Shown: piece by piece, positions 42,250 through 52,453 of the stretch
Layout: each line of letters starts with the position of its first letter
Position numbering within the stretch: the first letter of the stretch is position 1
NCBI RefSeq assembly: GCF_000733925.1
Contig: NZ_JPOO01000001.1
Span: 1,674,001 to 1,738,000 of the forward strand
Direction: 5' to 3'
DNA: 64,000 bases
From: Arenibacter algicola
GTDB lineage: Bacteria; Bacteroidota; Bacteroidia; Flavobacteriales; Flavobacteriaceae
The notes under the pieces: model-generated
Database searches by the model: none
What the model saw: only the letters and a program-made list of their open reading frames with translations
Told to the model about the DNA's origin: nothing
Made by a program: the position numbers and the translations under genes

Positions 42250-45018
42250 ATGAAGACCAGACTTACGCTCCTTTTTATTATCCTCTTTACAGTAGGCAAT
42301 TCCTATTCCCAAAACGGGGATTCAAAAGCCCTTTCCATACATGAGCCTAGGGTGGAATATCACGAAAATCCAGAAGGCATCGATGTGCTGCAACCCCGAT
42401 TTAGTTGGATATTAAAGGGGGAAGGTAGAAACAGGGCACAATCGGCCTATCAAATTACAGTGGCTTCTTCCTTGGAAAAACTTTCTCAGGACCAGACCGA
42501 TATTTGGGATAGCGGCAAGGTGATTTCCAACCACACCAATCAAATCGTATACGAAGGCATTCCGCTGGTGTCCGCCACCAAATATTATTGGAAAGTACGG
42601 GTTTGGGACGAATCGGATATAATTTCCACCTGGAGCACTCCTGCCTACTGGTCCATGGGTCTATTAAAATTTTCCAATTGGCAAGGACTCTTTATAGGCC
42701 ATGATGTGGGTTATAATAAGGCCGATAAATACGATAGTCTATACCTGCCACCTGCCCGCTACCTGCGCAAATCCTTTAATTTGAACAAGAAAATAAAAAA
42801 GGCAACGGCCTATACTACTGCCTTGGGACTTTATGAACTGCGCTTAAACGGCAACAAAGTAGGGGAGGCCAATTTTTTACCGGGATGGACGGACTATGAC
42901 AAACGATTATACTACCAAACATTCGATGTTACCAATAACCTATGGGAAGGGGAGAATGTAATAGGAGCGGTTATTGCCGATGGTTGGTATGCTGGCTACA
43001 TCGGTTATGCCCTGTTGGTGCGTTTGGATAAGGTACGGGAGTTCTATGGGGTAAATCCATCTTTTATGGGGCAAATACAGATTGAATATGAAGATGGCAG
43101 TATGGAGACCATTGCTTCGGACCAAACGTGGAAATCCAACCAAGGAGCCATCCGGGAGGCGGATATCATTATGGGCGAGACCTATGACGCCCGCTTGGAA
43201 AATACAGGCTGGGATGCGCCCAACTTTGATGATAGTCAATGGAAAAGGCCTAAAGTCTACACCTATCCCAATGGAAAACTGGAAGCCTATCCCGGAACCC
43301 AGGTCAAGAATACGGAGATATTGAAGCCCATAGCAATGACAGAACCAAGTCCGGGAACCTATGTCTTTGATCTTGGAAAGAACATTGCCGGTATTGCCGA
43401 ACTCAAGGTACAGGGACCCAAGGGCACAAAGGTCCAACTCCGCTTTGGGGAAATTTTAAAGAGCGATGGTCAGATACAGACCGAAAACTTACGACAGGCA
43501 AGGGCTACCGATACCTATATTTTGAAAGGGGAAGGCTTGGAAGTATGGAAGCCAAAATTCACCTATCACGGCTTTCAATATGTTGAAGTCACCGGATTCC
43601 CGGGTAAGCCCACTCTGGAGATCATTACGGGCCACGTTTTGAGTTCTATAGAGACCAATGCCAGTACTTTTGGTTCTTCCAATGCCATGAACAATACGCT
43701 TTTCAAAAATATCAAAACCACCCAAAGTGCCAATTTCTTTGAAATACCTACAGATTGTCCGCAAAGGGATGAACGTTTGGGATGGACGGGAGATGCCGAG
43801 ATCTACATGCGTTCTGCTACCTATAATGCCGATGTAGCAGCCTTTATGACCAAGTTTTTGATCGATTTGGATGATGCCCAACGCTGGTATGGGGCCTATC
43901 CCAACTTTGCGCCTTTTCCGTACTCAAGGCCAAATCAATACGCCCCTGCTTGGATGGATGCTGGGGTTATTATTCCTTACAATATGTACAAGGTCTATAA
44001 TGATACCCGCATTGTAGAATATATGTACAAGGGGATGGAAAAATTTATGCAGTTTCAGGAAGATGCCAGCACCGATTATTTAAGGCCTGGCGGAGGAAAT
44101 AATTGGGGGGATTGGCTTGCCGTCAACGAAGAGACCAGTCACGATTTTATTGGCGCTTCCTTTTACGGATATGATGCAAAACTGATGGCGGAAATGGCAG
44201 AAGCATTGGGAAAAACCGAAGATGCCGCAAAGTACGGCAAGCTCTTTGAAAATATTAAAAAGGCCTTTGCACAGAAATATATTTTGGACGACGGCCGCAC
44301 TTCCGAAGATACACAGACCAGCTATGCGCTGGCTCTTTGTTTTAATTTGTACCCCAGGGATCTGGCACCAAAAGGAGCTGCTATATTGGCGGAAAAAATA
44401 GAAAAAAACGGATTTAAATTCTCAACGGGATTCCTAGGAACAAAACACGTAATGTTGGCCTTGTCCAAATATGGTTATGACGATATCTCCTATAAAATTT
44501 TCCAGCAGACCGAATATCCCAGTTGGGGATATTCCGTGGAAAATGGAAGCACCTCCATATGGGAGCGATGGAACAGTTATACCAAGGATGATGCGGAGAA
44601 CTCCGACCTCAATGCCAAGATGAATTCCTTTAGCCACTATGCATTTGGTTCGGTGGCGGAATGGATGTTTCAACATGCCATAGGCATAGATATCGAGGAT
44701 GACGGCTATCGCAATATCATCATAAAACCATCCATTAGTAAGGAGATGGATTATATAAATGGGAGTTATAAAAGTATATGCGGCACTATATCATCGGCTT
44801 GGAACTGGAAAGGGAAGGAAGTGCTAATGAATATCGAAATTCCTGTGAACACCACAGCCAAAGTTCATATTCCCACTGCGGAGATATCCAGCATTAAGGA
44901 AGGAAATAAAACATTATCCAAGGTGGCATCCGTTACTATTTTGGAATCCAACGATCAGGAAACCATACTTGAAATTGGTTCGGGAACCTATTCCTTTAGG
45001 GTGAAGGGGGTAAGGTAA
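42250..45018 (+). CDS. GH78 alpha-L-rhamnosidase
   Basis: 922 residues with a Sec signal (LTLLFIILFTVGNSYSQ). Domains in order are a fibronectin-like start (VLQPRFSWILKGEGRNRAQS), a Bac_rhamnosid_N jelly roll (about 170-315: YLRKSFNLNKKIKKATAYTT, GLYELRLNGNKVGE), a concanavalin-like domain, and the (alpha/alpha)6 catalytic domain with DCPQRDERLGWTGDAEIYMR (likely general acid Glu508) and SIWERWNSY (likely base Glu772), then a C-terminal beta-sandwich. It removes alpha-L-rhamnose from plant or algal glycans or glycosides in the periplasm. It stands alone between the repeat field and the sigma gene; no rhamnose catabolism genes are adjacent. Confidence 0.93.
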   Translation: MKTRLTLLFIILFTVGNSYSQNGDSKALSIHEPRVEYHENPEGIDVLQPRFSWILKGEGRNRAQSAYQITVASSLEKLSQDQTDIWDSGKVISNHTNQIVYEGIPLVSATKYYWKVRVWDESDIISTWSTPAYWSMGLLKFSNWQGLFIGHDVGYNKADKYDSLYLPPARYLRKSFNLNKKIKKATAYTTALGLYELRLNGNKVGEANFLPGWTDYDKRLYYQTFDVTNNLWEGENVIGAVIADGWYAGYIGYALLVRLDKVREFYGVNPSFMGQIQIEYEDGSMETIASDQTWKSNQGAIREADIIMGETYDARLENTGWDAPNFDDSQWKRPKVYTYPNGKLEAYPGTQVKNTEILKPIAMTEPSPGTYVFDLGKNIAGIAELKVQGPKGTKVQLRFGEILKSDGQIQTENLRQARATDTYILKGEGLEVWKPKFTYHGFQYVEVTGFPGKPTLEIITGHVLSSIETNASTFGSSNAMNNTLFKNIKTTQSANFFEIPTDCPQRDERLGWTGDAEIYMRSATYNADVAAFMTKFLIDLDDAQRWYGAYPNFAPFPYSRPNQYAPAWMDAGVIIPYNMYKVYNDTRIVEYMYKGMEKFMQFQEDASTDYLRPGGGNNWGDWLAVNEETSHDFIGASFYGYDAKLMAEMAEALGKTEDAAKYGKLFENIKKAFAQKYILDDGRTSEDTQTSYALALCFNLYPRDLAPKGAAILAEKIEKNGFKFSTGFLGTKHVMLALSKYGYDDISYKIFQQTEYPSWGYSVENGSTSIWERWNSYTKDDAENSDLNAKMNSFSHYAFGSVAEWMFQHAIGIDIEDDGYRNIIIKPSISKEMDYINGSYKSICGTISSAWNWKGKEVLMNIEIPVNTTAKVHIPTAEISSIKEGNKTLSKVASVTILESNDQETILEIGSGTYSFRVKGVR

Positions 45019-45337
45019 GTTTTTTGGTGGAAATTTGTGCCAGAGTAGAGTCAGATACCTTGATAATGTGTGAGTAAATAATTATCACTGATACAATATT
45101 AATTATCTGTTAGAAATTATTGCTCGTCGGATTAAGATAAACTTGTTTTGTTGTTGTCCATATCTTGTGTATTGCCTGAAAATTATTGCGAAATAAGACG
45201 GGATACCATATAAATTAACTAGGCTGTGTTTTAAGGGAGTCATTCAGTCTTAAAAAAAGTTTGTTTAATACTTGAAAATGAGACAATTAAATAATGTAAT
45301 CCATCCTATCGTAAGCTCCTTCCTAAATATGTTTTCG
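45019..45337. other. Intergenic stretch, nothing recognised
   Basis: AT-rich spacer between the convergent rhamnosidase and sigma genes. No strong hairpin-plus-T terminator or gene was seen. Confidence 0.5.
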
Positions 45338-45913
45338 TCAATTGTTAGTACAACTTGTTTGGAAATATATAAAAAGTATTAATTCTTCATTCTCGAACCC
45401 TTTACGAATTTTTTTGAATGCTATTCCCATTTGGGATTCCACAGTTTTAATGGAAATACCTAACCTCTTAGCTATCTCTTTATTTTTTAAACCATCTCTT
45501 TTGCTAAGCAGCAAAATTTCCCTACATCGACATGGTAATTCTTCTATCAACTTATTGATTTTTTCCAATTTATACTGTTGAGATGATAAATCTTCTTCAA
45601 TCTGATCTTGAAGAATTTCATATTTAAGGTCATCTACAGATCCTTCTATTTTTTTAATTTTTCGAACACTTTGCATACATTCATTGTAAACTGATCTATA
45701 TAAATACGCTTTTATAGAGGTGTTTACATTCAACTCTGTACGTTTAGTCCAAAGCTTAATAAATATAGTTTGAACAATATCTTCGGCATCTGGCAGCCGG
45801 CTAGAAAACTGCAAGGCATAAACACATAATGGTCTGTAGTGCAAATCGAAAAGTATTTTTAGGGCATGGTTATCATTTTGTTGTATACATTCCCATATTT
45901 CTTCCTCACTCAT
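45338..45913 (-). CDS. ECF RNA polymerase sigma factor (FecI-like, Bacteroidota type)
   Basis: 191 residues. Sigma region 2 shows LKILFDLHYRPLCVYALQFS and DAEDIVQTIFIKLWTKR. Region 4 shows LPCRCREILLLSKRDGLKNK, EIAKRLGISIKTVESQMGIA and FKKIRKGF. It directs polymerase to a small regulon, usually the adjacent SusCD locus, and is held or activated by FecR. It is transcribed away from fecR across ~500 bp, whereas such pairs are more often co-directional. Its expected partner is disrupted in this genome. Confidence 0.9.
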   Translation of the reverse strand: MSEEEIWECIQQNDNHALKILFDLHYRPLCVYALQFSSRLPDAEDIVQTIFIKLWTKRTELNVNTSIKAYLYRSVYNECMQSVRKIKKIEGSVDDLKYEILQDQIEEDLSSQQYKLEKINKLIEELPCRCREILLLSKRDGLKNKEIAKRLGISIKTVESQMGIAFKKIRKGFENEELILFIYFQTSCTNN

Positions 45914-46417
45914 TCTTAACCATTAATTATTTTTAACATTAATAAATAGTGCCAACATGCATGAAAATTAAGACTAATACTGTGGATATTATAATTATTC
46001 TGCAAAAAAATTATTGATGAACATGCATGAATTCAAATTTTTATAGTCCCAAATGACCTGCACAAATAGTTCTAATACTGTACTTAATATTAATTTTATA
46101 CAATTTGAAAGCTTAATCGTAACCACGAACCTAAACCAGGAATATAATTAGCAATAACATAACGAAGCATAGGGCAAATATGAGTTCCATAAATTTCAAA
46201 AGTTTCTTAATCGAAGCCTAGATTAAGCACCCTGTAGCCGTTATTTTATCAATTATTTGGTTCAACTTCCTATATATGGGCTGTTATTTGCAAAACTAAC
46301 ATACATTGAAAATTGGGAGTTTTTATAATAATATCAAAAAAAAAACAAAATTTTTTTAGGGGTATATTATTTTTTAAGCATCATACTTAAGAATGTAATA
46401 AATAAAACTTCAGTATA
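45914..46417. other. Divergent intergenic region between sigma and fecR
   Basis: No gene is seen. It is very AT-rich. The stretch TTTTTTTAGGGGTATATTA at 46351-46369, 48 bp before the fecR start, is the most promoter-like sequence; its GGGG core stands out in the AT background. Several short AT palindromes occur but none is compelling. Confidence 0.45.
46351..46369 (+). promoter_or_regulatory. Candidate promoter element upstream of fecR
   Basis: T-rich tract followed by AGGGGTATATTA, 48 bp before the start codon. Similar T-run plus GGGG words are sometimes seen ahead of Bacteroidota sigma/anti-sigma loci. Recognised by eye only. Confidence 0.25.
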
Positions 46418-47527
46418 TTGAAAACTTTAGTGATTAAATACTTTACTAATACAATCTCGGAGGAAGAATTGCTTTCTCTGAAGATATGGTTGAAAAAACC
46501 GGAAAACAGAGCCTATTTTAAGGAAATCATACAATCCAATCAAGAGTTAGACCTCGCGTTTAGACAAATTGATACTGAGAAGGCGTATCGCCATATTATA
46601 GATGAAACATCAGAAAAAGAAAGTATAATTCGTAATGTATATATCCCTGTACTAAAATACGCCGCGGTAATAATACTACTATTAGCCACTACCTTCTTAA
46701 TATACACTAATGTAGATTTAGTCCAAAAAGCAGAGACGAATACTGATACCAATACGCCTAAATCTCAACAATCCCAAATTACCTTAGAATTAGGTGATGG
46801 TAGCGTTGAAATTCTTAATGAAAACATAAACCAAACAATTTCTAATAAGCAAGGTAGCGCTATAGTGGCTAAACAAGAAAAAGATAAACTTAAATATGAG
46901 TCTGTTGGTGCCAATAATAAAGAATTAATTTATAATAGATTGACAGTACCTTTTGGAAAGCGTTTTGAGATTGAGCTATCAGATGGTACAGTGGTACAAC
47001 TTAATTCAGGGACAATACTGAAATACCCCGTGACTTTTACAGATCCCAATAGCAGGGATGTTTTTCTGGAAGGTGAAGCATTTTTTACTGTTCAGGAAAA
47101 TCCAGATCATCCTTTTATAGTCCATACGAAAAAAATGAATGTTCGTGTTCTTGGAACAAAGTTCAATGTTTCCAGTTATGAAAATGAAGACACTTCTTCA
47201 GCAGTATTATTAGAGGGAAGTGTAAAGGTATTTAAACCAAATGAAAAGGATAATCTAGAGGTTGGTACAATAATATCTCCTAAACAGCAGGCAGTCATTC
47301 AAAATGGCGAGTTTTCAGTGCAAGAAGTTGATGTGCAAAAATATATAGCTTGGACAAAAGGAATATTATACTTTGATAATGACAGATTCGCAGATATTGT
47401 GAAGGAACTTGAAAGGCATTATAACTTAAAAATTCTAAATAATTATCAGGAATTGCAAAGCGTACGCTATACGGGTACATTTCAGTACAAAACTATTTGA
47501 ACTTGCAACAAAAAACGGGACAAAAAG

Positions 47528-48391
47528 TTAAGCTACATTTTTAAATTGCATTATTTGTTCAAATTCTAGTATTGTGCGGTTACCCAGAGCTGAATGTCTT
47601 CTGTTTCGGTTATACCAGGTTTCTATCCACTCGAACACAGATATAGCGGCCTGTTCTTTTCTCTTATAACGGGTCCTGTATATGAGTTCTACCTTTATGG
47701 ATTTAAAGAAGCTTTCCGCAACGGCATTGTCCCAACAGTTCCCTTTCCTGCTCATACTCTGCTGAACTCCTTCATAACTGCCCAATAGGTTTCTAAAGGC
47801 ATTGCAGGCATATTGTACGCCCCTATCCGAATGGAATATCAATTTTCCCGAAAGCGGTCTGTTTTTAACAGCCATTCTCCATGCGGCCATACAAGTGTTT
47901 GCGGCACTCAGATCGCTACTGAGTGACCAACCTATGACCTTACGGTCGAAAAGGTCAATAATTATCGTTAAGTAAAGCCATCCCCTCCCGGTCTTTATGT
48001 AGGTGATGTCCGATACCCAGGCCCGGGCCTTAGCTTGCGCTGAAAAGTTTCTGTCCAATTTATTTTCTGCTACCGGATATTTGTGTTTGGAATCGGTGGT
48101 GACCACAAACTTTTTAGCATGCACGGCCCGTATACCTTTTTGTTTCATCAGCCGGGCCACCCGTGGCCTGGACACATCGAATCCTTGGGCCCTGAGCTCA
48201 TCGGTTATCCGCGGGCTTCCGTAGGTCGCCTTACTTTTCTGGTGTATCCGCCCAATTTGAAAAAGTAGCATCCGGTTCTCATTGTCCCGGTCGCAAGGAA
48301 GCATTCTTTGACTTCTGTAAAACCCACTTTTGCTCACTTTAAAAACTTTGCACATCTTCCCAACATGAAATTCCAATCGGTGGTCCTTCAT
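47528..48391 (-). CDS. IS3-family transposase OrfB, copy 2
   Basis: 287 residues, identical in translation to the product encoded at 25125-25988: DDE core with Asp in WVSDITYI, Asp in IFHSDRGVQY and Glu in AVAESFFKSIK. Expressed by -1 frameshift from orfA. Confidence 0.95.
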   Translation of the reverse strand: MKDHRLEFHVGKMCKVFKVSKSGFYRSQRMLPCDRDNENRMLLFQIGRIHQKSKATYGSPRITDELRAQGFDVSRPRVARLMKQKGIRAVHAKKFVVTTDSKHKYPVAENKLDRNFSAQAKARAWVSDITYIKTGRGWLYLTIIIDLFDRKVIGWSLSSDLSAANTCMAAWRMAVKNRPLSGKLIFHSDRGVQYACNAFRNLLGSYEGVQQSMSRKGNCWDNAVAESFFKSIKVELIYRTRYKRKEQAAISVFEWIETWYNRNRRHSALGNRTILEFEQIMQFKNVA

Positions 48392-48702
48392 GAATTTGTA
48401 GATTTCCTGTCGCTCGCGGAGAAGATGCCTATCGCCTTTTTTAAGATATCCCGCTCCATGGTTACATCGGCGAGCTCCCTTTTTAACCTGGCAACTTCTT
48501 TTGCTTCCGGGGTGAGCTGTTTATTCCCGTTGCCACTAAAGGACAGGGAAGGATCATGGGCAAACTCTCGTCTCCAGCGATAGAGAAGTTCCGATCTGAC
48601 ACCCAGTTCACGGGCAATATCGTTCACATTGCCACGAACGTGGCTCAATTCCACCGCCTTTTGTTTAAATTCTTTACTGTAGATTCTTCTGTTTTCTTTC
48701 AT
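48388..48702 (-). CDS. IS3-family transposase OrfA, copy 2
   Basis: 104 residues, identical in translation to the product encoded at 25985-26299, with helix-turn-helix and coiled-coil regions. The A-AAA-AAG slippery site is at 48436-48442. Confidence 0.93.
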   Translation of the reverse strand: MKENRRIYSKEFKQKAVELSHVRGNVNDIARELGVRSELLYRWRREFAHDPSLSFSGNGNKQLTPEAKEVARLKRELADVTMERDILKKAIGIFSASDRKSTNS

Positions 48703-48946
48703 CGTTTTAACAAGTTAAGGATTTTTCAATATTGCCCTTAACTAAGTGTCCCAACAAATGTAGCAAGACCAATTTCCCAAGTTTTGGAAGTGTTTAAAAG
48801 GAATACAAAATTCGAATATGAATTAAATAACGATACGATTACTATAGAACCAAGTTTATAGTTAAAAGATAAAATCAAGACCATCCTAAACACTCAATAA
48901 AATACCCGTGCCAATGAATTAGACCACATTAGAAAATTGATAAAAA

Positions 48947-48974
48947 ATCGGGAAATGCGTCAACATTTCCCGAT
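48947..48974 (+). promoter_or_regulatory. Strong hairpin between fecR and susC
   Basis: Perfect 11-bp stem ATCGGGAAATG / CATTTCCCGAT with loop CGTCAA, 56 bp before the susC start and 85 bp after the fecR stop. No T run follows, so it is more likely an mRNA processing, stability or leader structure than a simple terminator. Confidence 0.55.
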
Positions 48975-49030
48975 CAATAAATTTGATTTTACATCAGTCC
49001 TTTTAACCAACTAAAAAATCATTCAAAATT

Positions 49031-52000
49031 ATGAAAAAAACCAATGCCAAGGAATTGTCCTATGGAACAATTCCGAAACTCGATTTAAAAATGCGGATAA
49101 CCTTCCTTCTCCTAATTGTCACATTTTTTCAACTTAAGGCCAGTTCGGGATATGGCCAAAAGACCATAATCAGTCTTAACTTAACAGAAGTCCCAATTAA
49201 AGCAGCATTCGCTGAAATAGAGAGTTTAACAGAATTTAGATTTTTTTATAAAAATATCGATTTGGATTTGAATCGCAAGGTAACTTTAAAATTCAAAAAA
49301 AAACCCATCAATTCAATTTTAGAAGAGCTCTTTAAAGATCAAAAAATCGACTTCGAAGTTTTTGATACTCAAATAGTTCTAAAAAAATCCTCGGAGAGAA
49401 CTAATACACTCCAAAAATCAAATTCAACTACAACACAGCCTCAACAATTTAAAGTGAATGGAACCATTACTGACGATAGCGGCACTCCTTTACCAGGTGC
49501 AACTATTGTTGAAAAGGGCACATTAAATGGAACGCAGTCGGATTTTGATGGTAATTACGATTTAGAGGTAAACAATGACGCCATTTTAATAATTTCCTAT
49601 ATCGGATTTGTGACCAAAGAGATATCCGTAGGCACACAACAGACTATAAACGTAACACTCTCAGAAAATACCGCAGCTCTTGATGAAGTTGTGGTCGTAG
49701 GATATGGTACCAAAAGAAAGAAAGATATTATATCCGCAGTTTCCGTAGTGGACCTTGAAGAAGTAGCGGATGTTCCGGCTGCTGGTATTTCAAGGTTATT
49801 ATTGGGGCAGGCTCCTGGTGTTAACGTGGCATCTAGTTCAGGACGTCCTGGCCAGAATCTTGATATTTCCATTAGAGGTTTAGGGTCACTTGGTGCAGGA
49901 AATGATCCGCTATGGGTAATTGATGGTTTTCCTCTTGAATCATCCGATGGTTTAAATCCTAATGAAATAGAATCTATTTCTATATTGAAAGATGCGGCTT
50001 CAACAGCAATATACGGGGCAAGAGGCTCAAATGGTGTTATTCTCGTTACAACCAAAAAAGGAAAAGTAGGTAAGACCAGTGTCACATTAGATGTTACTAC
50101 CGGTTTTCAGAATGTTCCGAAAGATCGTAGAGTTGATATGATGAATGCCGTGGAATTTGGAGAATTTCAAAAATCAAGTTGGATTGATCGATACATTGCC
50201 AGTAATGGATCGGAACCTTCCGAAAGTGAAATTCCAGAAGGTATTCGTAATCCGGAGAATAACACAATATCCACGGATTGGATGGATGAGATATTGGCTA
50301 ATAGTCCCTTGTTTACGAAATACGATCTTTCAATCGCATCAGGTAACGAAAAGACACAGTCATTAATAACCTTAGGCTATATGGATCAAGATGGGGTTGT
50401 TATCAAAACAAATTTTGAACGTTTCAATGTAAGGGCTAAAATCGACAATAAGATTACTGATAACATCACCGTTGGGCTGAATTTATCCGGATCCAGGACA
50501 AATGAACGAATTATTGGTGCCGGAAATAGACATACCCCTGTGGGACTTGCATTATGGGTAGACCCTCGGGAACCTGTTTATAATGAAGATGGAAGTTTTA
50601 ATGCCTATTTAGGTGATAAGGATACTCCAGGTGATTTGATTTTTAATAGTGCCAATCCTGTACAGATCTTGCATGAACAAAAAACCACTCTCAACACAAA
50701 CAGGCTGCTAGCCAACAGTTACGCAGAGTTCAAGTTTTTAAAGGATTTTACATTCAAATCAACTCTTAATGCAAGTTTGGTGAATTCTAGATATAATCAG
50801 TTTACGCCATCGACCTTGTCAGGCTTTTCTTGGAATCAGCCTGCACCAAATAACGCTGTCCTAAACGAGCGATATGACGAAACCTTCAATTGGTCTGCAG
50901 ACCAACTGCTTTCCTATTCAAAGGTATTAAACGAAGTTCACAATGTTAACGCCTTATTAGGGTATACTTCACAGGAGTCTACTTTTCGGGCTATTGGAGG
51001 AAATGGATCAAAATTTCCCGATGATGATGTTCGATTTTTGCAACAGGCCGAATCTATTGGAGTGGATTCTCAAGAATCCAGTTGGAGTCTTTTAGCCTAT
51101 TTTGCGCAGATCAACTATACTTTTAAAAATAAATATTTAGTTTCTGCTACATATCGTAGGGAAGGAAGTTCAAGGTTTGGCTCTAACAATAGATGGGGTA
51201 ATTTTCCAGCTATTTCAGCAGGTTGGAGAATTTCTGAAGAGGCACCTTTGAAAGATACATCATGGCTGAATGATTTAAAGCTACGAGCAAGTTTTGGTGC
51301 CACGGGAAACAATGATATTGGTAATTATCCTAGTTTATCAACTCTTTCAACTACGAACTATATTTTTGGGGGGAGTTTTCAACCTGGTAAGATCCTAAAC
51401 TCACTATCCAATCCGAACCTCGGTTGGGAGAAATCCGAACAATTTGATTATGGTATCGACTTAACAATGTTCAACAATCGCCTAAGCTTTGTAGCGGAAT
51501 ATTATAAAAAAACTACCACTGACATGCTTTTACCAGTGAATATACCTGTAATAACTGGTTTTGAGACCACCTTTACGAATATTGGTAAAGTAGAAAATAC
51601 AGGTATTGAATTAGGGTTGAATTATAGAACTAATATTACCGAAGACTTAAAGTTCCGTAGTAATTTCAATATTTCGTTCAATAAAAACAAGGTACTCGAA
51701 ATAGATGGGGATAACGACGAAATCAGAACTGGTGGTATTTATGGTGCACATCATGTTTCTCAGGTAGGCAGGCCCATTGCTATGTTGCATGGCTTTAGAA
51801 ACCTTGGAGTGTTCCAATCTCAGGCGGAAATTGATGCATCACCTATTCAGGATGGTGCTGTACCAGGTTCGTTCAAGTATTGGGATGCTAATGGAGATGG
51901 TGAGGTTACATATGATTTTCAAGATTTTGTTGAAATTGGTAATCCACATCCAGAATTCGTTTATGCTTTCAATATGGGGCTTGATTACAAAGCGTTTGAT

Positions 52001-52435
52001 TTGAATGTAGTTTTCACTGGAGCACAAAACTATGAAGTTTTTACAGAAATAGAACATACCACAATGAATATGGACGGAGTATTCAATGTAGAGGTGAGAG
52101 CAGCGGATAGATTTAGGTATACTACCATGTCTGGTGATGCAGGTCCTACTTCCAATTTTTGGAAATGGGAACGTGAAGGGAACAGTTGGTATATTTCAGA
52201 CGCTAGCCATGTATGGTTGAGAAGTTTATCCTTAGGTTATACTATTCCTACCAATGAAAATTCCTTTGTTGACGGAGTCAGAGTTTATGTTAATGGGGAC
52301 AACCTTCTCCTCTTTACGGGTTATGAATATGGTAATCCTCAACCCAATGATCGTGGTGAGTTAAGGCCTGGAGTGGATGAAACACCATACCCGCTAGCAC
52401 GTACAGTTTCTCTGGGAGCAACATTCAAATTTTAA
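49031..52435 (+). CDS. SusC-like TonB-dependent receptor with N-terminal STN signalling domain
   Basis: 1134 residues. A long signal region (MRITFLLLIVTFFQLKASSG) is followed by an STN domain (about 45-115: ISLNLTEVPIKAAFAEIESL, FFYKNIDLDLNRKVTLKFKK), a carboxypeptidase-regulatory-like domain (GTITDDSGTPLPGATIVEKG, SDFDGNY), the plug (DEVVVVGYGTKRKKDIISAV, DPLWVIDGFP, AASTAIYGARGSNGVILVTT) and a barrel ending GATFKF. The STN domain is the part that contacts a FecR protein, so this receptor imports its substrate and reports it to the sigma factor encoded at 45338. The partner SusD gene starts 18 bp after the stop. The glycan is unknown. Confidence 0.94.
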   Translation: MKKTNAKELSYGTIPKLDLKMRITFLLLIVTFFQLKASSGYGQKTIISLNLTEVPIKAAFAEIESLTEFRFFYKNIDLDLNRKVTLKFKKKPINSILEELFKDQKIDFEVFDTQIVLKKSSERTNTLQKSNSTTTQPQQFKVNGTITDDSGTPLPGATIVEKGTLNGTQSDFDGNYDLEVNNDAILIISYIGFVTKEISVGTQQTINVTLSENTAALDEVVVVGYGTKRKKDIISAVSVVDLEEVADVPAAGISRLLLGQAPGVNVASSSGRPGQNLDISIRGLGSLGAGNDPLWVIDGFPLESSDGLNPNEIESISILKDAASTAIYGARGSNGVILVTTKKGKVGKTSVTLDVTTGFQNVPKDRRVDMMNAVEFGEFQKSSWIDRYIASNGSEPSESEIPEGIRNPENNTISTDWMDEILANSPLFTKYDLSIASGNEKTQSLITLGYMDQDGVVIKTNFERFNVRAKIDNKITDNITVGLNLSGSRTNERIIGAGNRHTPVGLALWVDPREPVYNEDGSFNAYLGDKDTPGDLIFNSANPVQILHEQKTTLNTNRLLANSYAEFKFLKDFTFKSTLNASLVNSRYNQFTPSTLSGFSWNQPAPNNAVLNERYDETFNWSADQLLSYSKVLNEVHNVNALLGYTSQESTFRAIGGNGSKFPDDDVRFLQQAESIGVDSQESSWSLLAYFAQINYTFKNKYLVSATYRREGSSRFGSNNRWGNFPAISAGWRISEEAPLKDTSWLNDLKLRASFGATGNNDIGNYPSLSTLSTTNYIFGGSFQPGKILNSLSNPNLGWEKSEQFDYGIDLTMFNNRLSFVAEYYKKTTTDMLLPVNIPVITGFETTFTNIGKVENTGIELGLNYRTNITEDLKFRSNFNISFNKNKVLEIDGDNDEIRTGGIYGAHHVSQVGRPIAMLHGFRNLGVFQSQAEIDASPIQDGAVPGSFKYWDANGDGEVTYDFQDFVEIGNPHPEFVYAFNMGLDYKAFDLNVVFTGAQNYEVFTEIEHTTMNMDGVFNVEVRAADRFRYTTMSGDAGPTSNFWKWEREGNSWYISDASHVWLRSLSLGYTIPTNENSFVDGVRVYVNGDNLLLFTGYEYGNPQPNDRGELRPGVDETPYPLARTVSLGATFKF

Positions 52436-52453
52436 TATTTAAAAAACTACAGA

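Larger units (their letters stand above)
47498..48771 (-). mobile_element. IS3-family insertion sequence, copy 2 (1274 bp, in fecR)
   Basis: Same length, orientation and encoded proteins as the copy at 25095-26368, exactly 22,403 bp downstream. Flanked by the 3-bp duplication ATT (47495-47497 and 48772-48774). The frameshift heptamer is at 48436-48442. The identical translations argue for very recent transposition. Confidence 0.95.
46418..48861 (+). pseudogene. fecR-type anti-sigma factor split by an IS3-family insertion
   Basis: The first part (46418-47497) encodes a short cytoplasmic helical domain (TNTISEEELLSLKIWLKKPE), a membrane helix (YAAVIILLLATTFLIYTNV) and the periplasmic FecR domain (LIYNRLTVPFGKRFEIELSD, FLEGEAFFTVQENPDHPFIV, VLGTKFNVSSYE, AWTKGILYFDNDRFADIVKE). 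Removing the IS (47498-48771) with one ATT copy rejoins QYKTI to SQVLEVFKRNTKFEYELNND and TITIEPSL, ending at 48861, for 388 residues, the usual size. As it stands, the product lacks the C-terminal STN-contacting segment. The TTG start at 46418 is used because no in-frame ATG is near. Confidence 0.93.
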
